A DNA stretch of 64,000 nucleotides from Arenibacter amylolyticus (GTDB lineage: Bacteria; Bacteroidota; Bacteroidia; Flavobacteriales; Flavobacteriaceae): positions 30,598 through 94,597 of the forward strand of contig NZ_MTAZ01000016.1 in the NCBI RefSeq assembly GCF_002150785.1. The letters run 5' to 3'. Numbering within the stretch: the stretch's first letter is position 1; every line of letters begins with the position of its first letter. The notes beneath the pieces are model-generated. The model searched no databases, was not told the origin of the DNA, and was given only the letters and a program-made list of their open reading frames with translations. This document shows positions 55,386 to 64,000 of the stretch, piece after piece. The position numbers were made by a program, and so were the translations under genes.

Positions 55386-58277
55386 CTACTTCAACTTCTT
55401 CTTAACGGCTACTTCTTGGAAAGCTTCTACTATATCCAATTCCTGGATATCGTTGTAGTTTTTAATCTGCAATCCACAGTCGTACCCCTTAGAAACTTCT
55501 CTAACATCGTCCTTAAATCTCTTAAGAGAGGCCAGTTCCCCAGTATAGATAACTACCCCATCCCTAATTAATCTAATATTAGAGTTTCTAAAGATCTTAC
55601 CGTTGGTCACCATACAACCTGCAATGGTTCCCACTTTAGACACCTTAAAGATCTCTCTAATTTCAGCGGTACCGGTAATCTCTTCCTTCATTTCTGGAGA
55701 AAGCATACCTTCCATCGCATCCTTAAGATCATCTATAGCATCATAGATAATGGAGTACATCCTAATATCGATCTCTTCCTTATCTGCCAACATTCTTGCA
55801 TTACCCATCGGTCTAACGTTAAATCCGATAATTACTGCATCCGAAGCGGAGGCCAATAGGACATCCGATTCCGTAATAGCACCAACTGCCTTATAAATGA
55901 TATTCACTTGAATCTCATCTGTAGACAACTTCTGGAAAGAATCTGTCAATGCTTCCACTGAACCATCCACATCCCCTTTAAGGATAATATTAAGTTCTTT
56001 AAATTCTCCTAGTGCGATACGTCTTCCAATCTCATCCAAGGTAATATGACGCTGAGTTCTTACAGACTGCTCTCTTTGCAACTGGGAACGCTTGGCAGCA
56101 ATTTGTTTTGCTTCCCGCTCATCCTCCAATACAGTAAATTTATCACCTGCTTGTGGCGCTCCATCCAATCCGAGGATTGAAATTGGCCTTGAAGGACCTG
56201 CCTCCTGCACCAACTTACCACGCTCATCTTGCATGGCTTTAACCTTACCGCTACAGGTTCCTGCAAGTACGTAATCACCAATCCTAAGAGTACCGGTCTG
56301 AACGAGAACAGTGGATACATATCCCCTTCCTTTGTCCAAGAATGCCTCAACTACGGCTCCAGATGCCAGTCTGTTTGGATTAGCAGTAAGCTCTAAGAGC
56401 TCTGCCTCCAACAATACCTTCTCTAGCAATTCCTTGACACCCGCACCTGTCTTAGCAGAAATGTCCTGGGATTGAATTTTCCCTCCCCAATCTTCTACCA
56501 GTAGGTTCATCTGGGCAAGTCCGTCCTTAATTTTTTCTGGATTAGCCGTTGGCTTATCCACCTTGTTTATTGCAAATACAATAGGTACTCCGGCTGCTTG
56601 GGCGTGACTAATAGCCTCTTTGGTCTGTGGCATAATATCATCATCCGCAGCAATCACAATAATAGCGATATCCGTAATCTGGGCCCCACGTGCACGCATC
56701 GCCGTAAAGGCTTCGTGACCAGGTGTATCCAAGAAGGATATTTTCTGTTTATTTTCTAAGGTCACCCCGTAGGCTCCGATGTGCTGGGTTATCCCTCCGC
56801 TTTCACCGGCAATCACATTTTCCTTTCTAATATAATCTAGCAAGGAAGTTTTTCCGTGGTCTACGTGCCCCATTACCGTAACGATAGGCGCTCTTGGCTC
56901 CAAATCTTCCGGTGCATCTACTTCTTCTACGATGCTCTCCTCCAGATCGGCAGTTACAAACTCTACTTCATACCCAAATTCGTCTGCAACAATGGACAAG
57001 GTCTCTGCATCTAGTCGCTGGTTCATGGTCACCATGATTCCTAGGGACATACAAGCAGATATAATTTTTGTAGTAGGAACATTCATCATGGTAGCCATCT
57101 CACTAGCGGTTACAAACTCGGTAACCTTAATAGTTTTGCTTTCCAATTCTTGCTGCTCCAGATCTTTTTCCGTTTGTTGACGGTGCTGATCTCTCTTATC
57201 CCTTCTATAACGGGCAGCGGTTCTCCCTTTTCTGGATTTCCCTTGTAATTTCTCCAAGGTCTCCCGCACTTGTTTTTGCACATCTTCCTCGGTAGGCTCT
57301 ACCTTGGCAGCTGCAAATCGCTGTCCTGGACCTCTTCTACCTGCCTGACCACCTTTACCTCTAGCAGCTGGTGGACGCTTAGCATCGGTACCTGGTTTAG
57401 CGACAATTCTTTTACGTCTCTTTCTCTTATCGGAGGCATCACCAGTTTTAGCTGGCTCCCTCTTTTTCTTAGGCCTTTCAAATTGGGAAAGGTCAATTTT
57501 ATCCCCCATAATTTTGGGACCCGAAAGTTTTTGATATTGCGTTTGGATCACTTCACTCTCTGGCGCAGCCTCCGCTTCAGCAGCAGGTGTCTCTGGCTTT
57601 TCGGCCTCCTCCTTCTTGGGCTTCTCAGCTTTAGCAGCAGGCGCTTCCTTTTTAGCAGGAGCATCTACCTTTTTGGCTGCTTCCTCCTTCTTAGGAGCCT
57701 CCTTTTTAGGAGCTTCCATCTTCACAGGAGCTTTTTCCTGCTTAGGAGCTTCTACTTTCTCCTCTGGCTTCTCCTGACTTACAGGTTTTTCCACCACTTT
57801 TTCATCGGCTTCCTTTGCCGGTGTTTCTGCTGCCACCTCCGGCGCCTTCCCTGTTGGTTTCTCAGGGACTTCTTGCGTCTTCTCCTTTGGTTCTTCAGCT
57901 ACTTTTGCACCATCGTCCAAGTTGATCTTCCCTACGGTCTTTAAACCAGGAAGTTCCCCCTTGGCCTTGATCACACTTTCTCTTTCCGCTCTTTTCTCCC
58001 TAGCGAGCCTCTTCTCCTCTTGCTCTTTTTCCAATTGCAATCGCAAGGCCTCTTTCTCCTTTCGCTTCTCTTCCCCAACTTCTTTGGACGCAACTTTCTT
58101 GCTCATATCCGTTTGGAATTCATCCAATAGAACTTGATATACCTCGTTGGATATCTTGGTAGTAGGCCTAGCATCAATATTATGCCCCTTGGAACCGAGA
58201 TAATCTACCGCACGGTCCAATGAAATATTAAGTTCTCTTAGGACTTTATTAAGCCTTATAGTTGCATTCTCTGCCAT
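55386..58277 (-). CDS. infB: Translation initiation factor IF-2
   Basis: IF-2 is the GTPase that brings initiator tRNA to the 30S subunit and promotes subunit joining. The 963-residue protein has an N-terminal IF2-N fold, then a long Lys/Glu/Ala/Pro-rich disordered linker (about 60-250) and a basic stretch (270-370). A second N-type domain spans about 383-440. The GTPase domain has G1 GHVDHGKTS at 469-477, DTPGHE and NKVDKP. The C-terminal domains follow. The linker is full of repeated KKEAP-type units. It follows nusA after 44 bases and closes the operon at a strong terminator. Confidence 0.97.
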   Translation of the reverse strand: MAENATIRLNKVLRELNISLDRAVDYLGSKGHNIDARPTTKISNEVYQVLLDEFQTDMSKKVASKEVGEEKRKEKEALRLQLEKEQEEKRLAREKRAERESVIKAKGELPGLKTVGKINLDDGAKVAEEPKEKTQEVPEKPTGKAPEVAAETPAKEADEKVVEKPVSQEKPEEKVEAPKQEKAPVKMEAPKKEAPKKEEAAKKVDAPAKKEAPAAKAEKPKKEEAEKPETPAAEAEAAPESEVIQTQYQKLSGPKIMGDKIDLSQFERPKKKREPAKTGDASDKRKRRKRIVAKPGTDAKRPPAARGKGGQAGRRGPGQRFAAAKVEPTEEDVQKQVRETLEKLQGKSRKGRTAARYRRDKRDQHRQQTEKDLEQQELESKTIKVTEFVTASEMATMMNVPTTKIISACMSLGIMVTMNQRLDAETLSIVADEFGYEVEFVTADLEESIVEEVDAPEDLEPRAPIVTVMGHVDHGKTSLLDYIRKENVIAGESGGITQHIGAYGVTLENKQKISFLDTPGHEAFTAMRARGAQITDIAIIVIAADDDIMPQTKEAISHAQAAGVPIVFAINKVDKPTANPEKIKDGLAQMNLLVEDWGGKIQSQDISAKTGAGVKELLEKVLLEAELLELTANPNRLASGAVVEAFLDKGRGYVSTVLVQTGTLRIGDYVLAGTCSGKVKAMQDERGKLVQEAGPSRPISILGLDGAPQAGDKFTVLEDEREAKQIAAKRSQLQREQSVRTQRHITLDEIGRRIALGEFKELNIILKGDVDGSVEALTDSFQKLSTDEIQVNIIYKAVGAITESDVLLASASDAVIIGFNVRPMGNARMLADKEEIDIRMYSIIYDAIDDLKDAMEGMLSPEMKEEITGTAEIREIFKVSKVGTIAGCMVTNGKIFRNSNIRLIRDGVVIYTGELASLKRFKDDVREVSKGYDCGLQIKNYNDIQELDIVEAFQEVAVKKKLK

Positions 58278-58321
58278 AAATAAATAATTCCTATTCTTGT
58301 AAATTATTGCTAATATATAGT

Positions 58322-59554
58322 TTAATCTTCTAATTCCTCTTTTAGAATACGGACAACTTCCAAAATTGTCTCCTCTTCTAAATCGGTCCTTTTAATCAAA
58401 TCCCCAACTTCCTGCTCCAATACACTTCTAGCAGTATCCATCCCAATTCTCTTGAATTCCTCTATCACCCAAGCCTCAATCTCATCGGAGAATTCGGTAA
58501 GCTCTACATCTTCCTCCACTCCTTCACGGAACACATCTATCTCATAACCGGTTAATTGCCCGGCCAATCTAATATTGTGACCTCCTCTACCAATGGCCTT
58601 GGAAACTTCTTCTGGCCTTAGATATACTTGAGCGGTCATTTTCTCGTCGTTCAATTTCACTGTGGAAACCCTAGCCGGACTCAACGCCCTTGTAACCAAT
58701 AGCTGTGGGTTAGCAGTCCAATTGATAACATCTATATTTTCATTACCCAGTTCTCGTACAATTCCATGAATTCTAGATCCTTTCATTCCAACGCAAGCCC
58801 CTACCGGGTCTATACGATCATCATAGGAATCTACCGCAACCTTCGCCTTTTCACCAGGAATCCTAACTGCTTTCTTTATGGTGATTAAACCATCGTATAC
58901 TTCAGGAATTTCCTGGAAGAACAACTGCTCCAAAAACAAGGGAGAAGTTCTAGACATTATAATTGTTGGCTTATTACCTTTAAGCTCTACACTTTCGATA
59001 ATACCCCTTACGTTATCTCCTTTTCTAAAGAAGTCCGACGGGATCTGCTTATCTTTTGGCAAGATAATCTCATTTCCTTCGTCATCCAAGAGTATAATCG
59101 CCTTATGACGTATATGATGCACCTCGGCAGTGTAGATCTCGCCTTCCAATTCTTTAAATTGCTTGTAGATCGTTGTATTATCGTGCTCATGAATTTTGGA
59201 AATAAGGTTCTGTCTTAGCGCCAAAATAGCCCTTCTCCCCAAGTCAATCAACTTCACTTCTTCGGACACATCCTCCCCTACCTCAAAATCGGGTTCAATC
59301 TTACGGGCTTCAGACAAGGAAATCTCCTCATTAGGATCTTCTACCTCACCATCTGGAACTACGGTTCTATTTCTCCATATTTCCAAATCCCCTTTATCTG
59401 GATTTATAATAATATCAAAATTATCATCAGAACCAAATTTTTTCTTTAATGCATTTCTAAACACATCTTCCAAAATCGCCATTAGCGTTACCCTGTCTAT
59501 GAATTTATCGTCCTTAAATTCCGAGAAAGATTCGATTAGCGCAATATTTTCCAT
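58322..59554 (-). CDS. nusA: Transcription termination/antitermination factor NusA
   Basis: NusA binds RNA polymerase and modulates pausing, termination and antitermination. The 410-residue protein has the N-terminal polymerase-binding domain (MENIALIESFSEFKDDKFIDRVTL), an S1 domain (about 130-200), and two KH domains with GACVGMKGSRIHGIVRELG and AIGRGGHNIRLAGQLTGYEI. A short acidic C terminus follows. It lacks the C-terminal acidic repeats of E. coli NusA, as is normal for Bacteroidota. It lies 12 bases after rimP and 44 before infB. Confidence 0.97.
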   Translation of the reverse strand: MENIALIESFSEFKDDKFIDRVTLMAILEDVFRNALKKKFGSDDNFDIIINPDKGDLEIWRNRTVVPDGEVEDPNEEISLSEARKIEPDFEVGEDVSEEVKLIDLGRRAILALRQNLISKIHEHDNTTIYKQFKELEGEIYTAEVHHIRHKAIILLDDEGNEIILPKDKQIPSDFFRKGDNVRGIIESVELKGNKPTIIMSRTSPLFLEQLFFQEIPEVYDGLITIKKAVRIPGEKAKVAVDSYDDRIDPVGACVGMKGSRIHGIVRELGNENIDVINWTANPQLLVTRALSPARVSTVKLNDEKMTAQVYLRPEEVSKAIGRGGHNIRLAGQLTGYEIDVFREGVEEDVELTEFSDEIEAWVIEEFKRIGMDTARSVLEQEVGDLIKRTDLEEETILEVVRILKEELED

Positions 59555-59566
59555 TTTGACCTACAA

Positions 59567-60028
59567 TTAGAATTTTAATACAACTTTAGCTTCTTTTATA
59601 TCAGAAAGTGCAATTTCTCGCTTTTTCTGAACGGTAATTTTCCCTTTCCCCACGGGTTTGGGCTCTCTCTGCTTCCACTCCAAGGTAATACTGTCTTCCG
59701 TGGCTTCCGTCAACTTCCCCTCCAATTCCTCTTCCAGGGTCTTCACCTCCAACTTCCTTCCAATATTCTTTTTAAACTGTCTGGGAATTTTTATGGGCGA
59801 AGCTGCACCGGCCGATGCCACTTCCAAGGAAAAGTCTTCCTCTTCCCTATCTAGGTTGTGTTCTATGGCCCTGCTAACGTTTATACAATCTTGTAGCGTT
59901 ACTCCGTGATCACCATCTAAGGTGATCTTTATCTTATTATCAGTACCTATTGAAAAATCCAACAAAAAAAGTGATTCATTTTCCTTTAAGGCCGTCTCTA
60001 AAAGTGTAGTTACTTTTTCCTTCAACAT
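59567..60028 (-). CDS. rimP: Ribosome maturation factor RimP
   Basis: RimP assists assembly of the 30S subunit. The 153-residue protein has the N-terminal alpha/beta domain with IKITLDGDHGVTLQDCINVSRAIEHNLDRE and the C-terminal SH3-like domain with VASAGAASPIKIPRQFKKNIGRKLEVKTLEEELEGKLTEA. The open frame extends to 60094 through a TTG start. The ATG giving MLKEKVTTLLETAL matches homologues in position and length, so I use it. The gene heads the rimP-nusA-infB operon. Its leader of about 180 bases contains two stem-loops. Confidence 0.93.
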   Translation of the reverse strand: MLKEKVTTLLETALKENESLFLLDFSIGTDNKIKITLDGDHGVTLQDCINVSRAIEHNLDREEEDFSLEVASAGAASPIKIPRQFKKNIGRKLEVKTLEEELEGKLTEATEDSITLEWKQREPKPVGKGKITVQKKREIALSDIKEAKVVLKF

Positions 60029-60116
60029 ATTTTCTCTCTTAGCGATAGCGTTTCCCCTTATTGGGCTATACACTTCTGGGAATATCCGCCGCAATATGGA
60101 GACTGCTTAAAACTTA

Positions 60117-60183
60117 TTAAAAGCGGCAAAAAAACCGCTTCGCCAAAATATTGGTAACAAAAGAGGGGACAATTTGTCCCCTC
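60117..60183 (-). promoter_or_regulatory. Two tandem hairpins in the rimP operon leader
   Basis: Hairpin 1 (60163-60183) has a perfect 10-bp stem GAGGGGACAA / TTGTCCCCTC and is followed on the minus strand by TTTTGTT. Hairpin 2 (60121-60136 plus flank) has the stem AAGCGG / CCGCTT with a poly-T loop and then TTTTAATAAG. Both lie between the promoter and rimP. They resemble weak terminators or an attenuator. Confidence 0.55.
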
Positions 60184-60211
60184 ATGAATACAAAATATTC
60201 TTTCAGCTCTG

Positions 60212-60241
60212 CAAATATACAATTTTTTTAGATTCCGCAAC
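60212..60241 (-). promoter_or_regulatory. Promoter for rimP-nusA-infB
   Basis: On the minus strand GTTG is followed after 18 bases by TATATTTG (TAnnTTTG). The predicted leader to the rimP ATG is about 180 bases. The rest of the spacer up to 60415 shows nothing else. Confidence 0.72.
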
Positions 60242-60415
60242 AACCTAAATCATTTATTCTAAAAAAGATACCCGTATATTGAGCTTGATCACCATAAGGG
60301 CAATTCCCCTGAATTTAAGTGGACAAACCACCTACCTTCTTAATAGATAGCTTATCTAAAAACCTTCCTCCAGGTTTAAATCACCAGTTAGACCTCCCTT
60401 ATCTACCATAACCTG

Positions 60416-62062
60416 CTAATCTTTCTTTGACACGGGGCCATCATAGGCTTCGGGCTGCTTTTCTTTGCGTTCCTCCATGTTTAGATGAGGATTCCTATAG
60501 TTGATCCCTGCACGCTCATACCGCTTATACTGCTTCTCCAGCCGTTGCTGAAACAGCTCCCAATCCAAATTCTCCTCATAGGTCCAAGCTTTTTCTGCCA
60601 CAGCGGCAAGCCTAGGGTAGGTCATATACTCCAACCGCTTAGGATCGGAAATAAACTCGGTCCAAATTCCGGCTTCCATCCCCAAAACTTGGGCAGCCAT
60701 AGAATCCGTAAAAGTCTCGGGAATTGGATTCCAATGGTAAATAGCCTCCATAGAATTAGCTCCATTGTGCAGGCCTTCCCAAATAGCGCCCGCCTCGTTA
60801 AGATCACTAGCATAGTCTAGGTAGAGGTAATCTACCGGCGACAGAATCACTTGATACCCTTTCTCTGCAGCATTGTAAAGTATATCTGGGTACTCTCCAC
60901 GCCACCATTGCAAGATGGTTTTCTTATTCACCTCCAATTCGGATGCCTCATCCCAGGCTATCGGCTCTAATCCAGATTCCACAAGGAAATTGGCCATGTT
61001 ACGATCGAACCACCCCTCAAACTCGCGCTGATTCTTTAACCCCAACTCTTTCATCTTAGCAGCCATGTCTGGCCTACCCTCCCAATTGTGCTGCCTAACT
61101 TCATCCCCACCAAAATGAACATAGGGAGTATTAAAAAGGGAAGCCACTCGCTTCATTACCAACTGTATCATCTCAACCGCCTCCTCATTAGCTATATTTA
61201 AGGTATTGTTTCCACCACTAAATGCTGGATAGGCACGCTCTATAGCCCCAGAATGACCAGGAACGTCTACCTCGGGCACAATTACAATATGCCTTTCATT
61301 AGCATAGGCAGCAATCTCACGGGCATCTTCCTCCGAAAGATACATTGCAGGCCCTTCAGGATTTGTTCTATCGCCACGCGCCCCAAGTTCGTGCAAGTTG
61401 GGATATTCCTTAATCTCAATCCTCCAACCCGTATCATCGGTGAGGTGCAGGTGCAAACGATTCATCTTTTGAGCCGCCATCTGATCTATTAACCGCTTTA
61501 TATGTTCAGGACCAAAAAAATGCCTGGAAATATCCAGCATAGCTCCCCTCCATTTAAATCTAGGCTCATCTGTTATAGAAACCCAATCTATCTCCACAAA
61601 GGAAGATCCCAATTCTCCATCTACCACAGGGGCTAACTGCAGCAGGGTTTGAAATCCGTAGAAATAACCTGCTTCGGATGACGCGCCAATAGTTATCCCA
61701 TCCCGGCCAACTACCAAGCTATATGCTTCCGGAGCCAGCTCTTCTTGTTGCTTCAGAACTATTTTATTCTTTCCTTTAACAACACCACCCACCTTAGGCG
61801 TAAACCCATATACTTTCTGCACTTCCCTCGCAAACCAATCTACCACCCTATGCTGCTCCTCCGAGGTAAAAACCAGGTAGGTTTCGGCACTTAAACCAAA
61901 GGAGCCTTCAAAGACCCGTATATTATTTGGTTGCGGGACAATGGAAAGCACTGCCCCCTCCCTTTCTTCCCGTTCTACGGAACTACAGGAAACTAACCCT
62001 AACAGGATCACTGCCTGCAAAATAAATTTTGGGAATATTGATTTAATCATCGGAATGCTCAT
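60416..62062 (-). CDS. GH20 beta-N-acetylhexosaminidase lipoprotein
   Basis: The enzyme removes terminal N-acetylglucosamine or N-acetylgalactosamine from chitin- or glycoprotein-derived oligosaccharides. The 548-residue protein has a lipobox (LGLVSCSS) and a GH20b N-terminal domain (about 35-160). The GH20 TIM barrel (about 165-510) has RGAMLDISRHFFGPEHIKRLIDQMA and the catalytic pair Asp-Glu in YVHFGGDEVRQHNW. It has no signal for T9SS export, so it is probably a periplasmic or surface lipoprotein. The neighbours do not form an obvious polysaccharide utilisation locus; an amidohydrolase gene lies upstream on the same strand. Confidence 0.94.
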   Translation of the reverse strand: MSIPMIKSIFPKFILQAVILLGLVSCSSVEREEREGAVLSIVPQPNNIRVFEGSFGLSAETYLVFTSEEQHRVVDWFAREVQKVYGFTPKVGGVVKGKNKIVLKQQEELAPEAYSLVVGRDGITIGASSEAGYFYGFQTLLQLAPVVDGELGSSFVEIDWVSITDEPRFKWRGAMLDISRHFFGPEHIKRLIDQMAAQKMNRLHLHLTDDTGWRIEIKEYPNLHELGARGDRTNPEGPAMYLSEEDAREIAAYANERHIVIVPEVDVPGHSGAIERAYPAFSGGNNTLNIANEEAVEMIQLVMKRVASLFNTPYVHFGGDEVRQHNWEGRPDMAAKMKELGLKNQREFEGWFDRNMANFLVESGLEPIAWDEASELEVNKKTILQWWRGEYPDILYNAAEKGYQVILSPVDYLYLDYASDLNEAGAIWEGLHNGANSMEAIYHWNPIPETFTDSMAAQVLGMEAGIWTEFISDPKRLEYMTYPRLAAVAEKAWTYEENLDWELFQQRLEKQYKRYERAGINYRNPHLNMEERKEKQPEAYDGPVSKKD

Positions 62063-62283
62063 ACTATTAGTTTGTTCTGTTCGGCCCCAAAAGAACCAAT
62101 TGCGAAATAATTCTGCTAAAAACAGAAAAACAATTAATTATCTATAAGAAATTTCGTTAAAATGACTGCTAACTACCTAATCATAAACATCACCCTACCG
62201 CTTTAACCGATCACCTACCTAATGATAGGTTACACCCAAATAGCTAGTTGCATCTAAATTCATCCAAGGCGCCATAGCAACAT

Positions 62284-63096
62284 TTACCTTATATCGTCCA
62301 CATCTATTTTAAAAAGCCGGGCAGCATTTTTCCAATAAATCAACTCCTTTTTATCATCTGCCAACTCCAACTGATCCATAAACTTTAAATAAGACTTCAT
62401 ATTACATATTGGCCAATCCGTTCCGTATAACAGATAGTTGGGATCCCCGGCATAGGTAATCATCTCTTCCACCTCCCTTTTCATATAACGCTCAAACTTT
62501 TCCGTGAAATCGCCCAAAACCAGTCCGGAAATATCGGCATATACATTTTCATTCTTATACACCACCTCCATACAGTCCCTGATCCAAGGATTCCCAATAT
62601 GGCAGATCACTATTTTAAGCTCCGGGTAATCTACCGCAAGATCATCCAGATGCAGGGGATGGGAATACTTTACTCTTCCCGTGGGAGCATAGGTATCGCC
62701 AGAATGGAACATAACAGGCACATCGTACTCCATCGCCATTTCGTACATTACCCTAAGCCTGGTATCGCTAGGGTAAAACGGCTCATAACCAGGATAAAAC
62801 TTTAAGCCTTTTATGTGCCCCTGCTCCAGATATTCTCCAATCTCACGAATATCCCAGTGGTTGTAATGCAAGTAACTGATCCCGGAAACAACCCCTAAGT
62901 TCCTACGTCCTTTAATTGCCTCTACTACCTGTCTGGTACTTGGCCTGTGTTCGTTCACCTTGTACGACGAGAGCACCAAAGAATAATCTATCTTATTCTC
63001 CAACATATTTTCCGTTAGTAGATTGAGGCTGGTCTCCAGGGAAACAACCCTGTCTTCATGATAATTGTTGATATGGGTATGGACGTCTATAATCAT
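62284..63096 (-). CDS. Amidohydrolase family metal-dependent hydrolase
   Basis: A 270-residue TIM-barrel protein of the amidohydrolase-2 type. The metal ligands are present: N-terminal IIDVHTHINN (HxH), a central VMFHSGDTYAP (His near 138), VICHIGNP (His near 175) and a C-terminal LLYGTDWPICN (Asp). Family members include 2-pyrone-4,6-dicarboxylate lactonases, gamma-resorcylate-type decarboxylases and many uncharacterised hydrolases. The frame extends to 63129 with a TTG start, but the ATG at 63096 starts one residue before the HxH strand, as in homologues. It may be transcribed with the hexosaminidase gene, 221 bases downstream. The substrate is unknown. Confidence 0.87.
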   Translation of the reverse strand: MIIDVHTHINNYHEDRVVSLETSLNLLTENMLENKIDYSLVLSSYKVNEHRPSTRQVVEAIKGRRNLGVVSGISYLHYNHWDIREIGEYLEQGHIKGLKFYPGYEPFYPSDTRLRVMYEMAMEYDVPVMFHSGDTYAPTGRVKYSHPLHLDDLAVDYPELKIVICHIGNPWIRDCMEVVYKNENVYADISGLVLGDFTEKFERYMKREVEEMITYAGDPNYLLYGTDWPICNMKSYLKFMDQLELADDKKELIYWKNAARLFKIDVDDIR

Positions 63097-63260
63097 GGAT
63101 TCATTTTTTATTGGACTTGGTAGCAGCAAAACTTAATTTAGATTACACCTATGGCGTTCCTAATTAAATTATTTCATCCCTATTCTTAGAGAAGGTATTG
63201 ATCCGCGTCTCAATATAATTTAATCCTTTGATTTACCAATGCTAATGTCGCACTTTTACA

Positions 63261-63301
63261 AAAAGAAAAACCCCCTAGTCTCAATGAGATTAGGGGGTTT
63301 T
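63261..63301 (-). terminator. Intrinsic terminator after tRNA-Gln
   Basis: An 11-bp outer stem AAAACCCCCTA / TAGGGGGTTTT with an inner TCTCA / TGAGA hairpin is followed on the minus strand by TTTTTCTTTTTG. It lies five bases past the tRNA 3' end. Confidence 0.92.
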
Positions 63302-63305
63302 GTCG

Positions 63306-63377
63306 TTGGTCCACTAGGACTCGAACCTAGAACGACTGGACCAAAACCAGCTGTGTTGCCAATTACACCATGGACCA
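63306..63377 (-). tRNA. tRNA-Gln (anticodon UUG)
   Basis: On the minus strand the acceptor arm TGGTCCA pairs with TGGACCA. The D arm has GTGT/ACAC. The anticodon stem GCTGG/CCAGT surrounds the loop TTTTGGT with anticodon TTG, decoding CAA. The T arm is CTAGG TTCGAGT CCTAG. The 72-base gene ends with discriminator A, and CCA is not encoded. It is a stand-alone gene with its own terminator. Confidence 0.96.
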
Positions 63378-63635
63378 TTACCGTAATTCCGGGTGCAAAT
63401 TTAGTATAAAGTTTCACATTTGCAACAATAAGTGAAAAACCTATTCACAATTCCACTTAAACTAAACTGGGATCAAGCTCAAAAGTTGTGTGTAGTTAAA
63501 ATTATAAGTTATGCACAATAGCAACAATCCACCTTTTAACAGGCCTTTCAATACTTTTTTCCATCGCTGAAATGCGCAGCATTCATGAATTCCATTAAAA
63601 AACAATATGCAAGCCATGAATAAAAAAGTATTCAA

Positions 63636-63667
63636 CCCGCCCGAACGTACGTTTCGGTACGGGCGGG
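63636..63667. repeat. GC-rich inverted repeat
   Basis: A perfect 8-bp inverted repeat CCCGCCCG / CGGGCGGG around a 16-base centre that includes the palindrome CGTACG. It is much richer in G+C than its AT-rich flank (63520-63635) and borders the repeat-like open frame to its right. Confidence 0.6.
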
Positions 63668-63700
63668 AAAAATCTAGGCTTATTTCTCCTTTCTTGAAAT

Positions 63701-63958
63701 CTACTGGTTTTCCACCGCCGCAGCGTCCAGGCCGCTTTCACTAAGGTGAACATGGGCTGCCGGACGCCTTCCTTGAGCCGATGCGAAAAACCCTTGATTT
63801 GCTACCAAAGGAGAAAGTAGGCCGAAAACTTTTGGTAGATCCACTTGTGAGGCTTTCCTTATCCGCAGAATAGGTTTAAATCCCGAAGCATCGGGACCGA
63901 GATTCAGCTTTTTATTTTTAAAAAGCGCGGAGTTTTTAGACCGATTTTTAGATTTGAT
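63701..63958 (-). other. 85-codon open frame without a usable start, in repeat-like DNA
   Basis: The minus-strand frame bounded by TAG stops at 63959-63961 and 63701-63703 has 85 sense codons. It contains no ATG, and only internal GTG or TTG codons could start it. It includes GFFASAQGRRPAAHVHLSES near its end. Composition is GC-richer than the genes in the window. This may be a fragment of a dispersed repeat rather than a gene. It is shown because nothing else in the last 600 bases (63378-64000) is interpretable. Confidence 0.3.
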
Positions 63959-64000
63959 CTAGGACCGATCGAAAAATGCAACGATTTGCATTTGCCGAGA

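Noticed and set aside
57270..57944. 224-codon plus-strand frame opposite infB
   Set aside because: It is an artefact of the Lys/Glu/Ala-rich IF-2 linker, whose reverse complement avoids stops.
63306..63377. tRNA-Gln as an integration site for a mobile element at the right edge
   Set aside because: The tRNA 3' end faces left, away from the GC-rich block, and no direct repeat of the 3' end is visible.

Overview
The window reads as chromosome of a marine-type Flavobacteriaceae (Bacteroidota). The evidence is a SprA-family type IX secretion (T9SS) translocon, PorP/SprF-family proteins, a gliding-motility type B C-terminal sorting domain, an Act-type alternative complex III operon, the gene neighbourhood ruvA-sprA-gcvH, AT-rich spacers, few Shine-Dalgarno sequences and repeated TAnnTTTG -7 promoter boxes. 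Most genes lie on the minus strand. I cannot name a genus with confidence.

Left part (1-13.6 kb): a truncated PorP/SprF gene overlaps by ATGA with a 1,886-residue Calx-beta repeat adhesin carrying a T9SS type B tail. Then come fabD, a gamma-carbonic-anhydrase-like hexapeptide protein, a second PorP/SprF protein, and a short plus-strand group (Nfu-type Fe-S scaffold, dodecin, MscS channel). tsaB ends tail to tail with mscS and sits at the end of an efflux operon.

12.2-18 kb: a MacAB-TolC-like export operon (ATPase, two different permeases, membrane-fusion adaptor, TolC). 18.5-24 kb: cytochrome-oxidase assembly and subunit genes (CAMC small membrane protein, DUF420, SCO1, a cysteine-less SCO-like protein, subunit IV, two subunit III genes, heme O synthase). 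24-37.4 kb: tonB, vanZ, gcvH, sprA, ruvA, malic enzyme with a phosphotransacetylase-like domain, queG.

37.5-40.7 kb is the most accessory-looking stretch: a secreted protein, a lipoprotein and an unusual DUF4242 / cyclase-like / AraC regulator. The two effector genes share an upstream element of about 140 bp with nearly fixed block spacing and fixed distance to the start codon. This looks like a small undescribed regulon.

42.1-53.8 kb: an 11.6-kb respiratory operon actABCDEF-coxBA, encoding alternative complex III together with an aa3-type oxidase; ActC carries an extra helix-hairpin-helix tail. 54-60 kb: a SPOR-domain protein, about 1 kb of G-poor gene-free DNA, then the rimP-nusA-infB operon with a leader holding two hairpins. 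60.4-63.4 kb: a GH20 hexosaminidase lipoprotein, an amidohydrolase and tRNA-Gln. The last 600 bases are GC-rich, repeat-like DNA with no startable gene.

For several genes I moved the start downstream of the longest open frame, using family length and, where visible, a promoter lying inside the longer frame.
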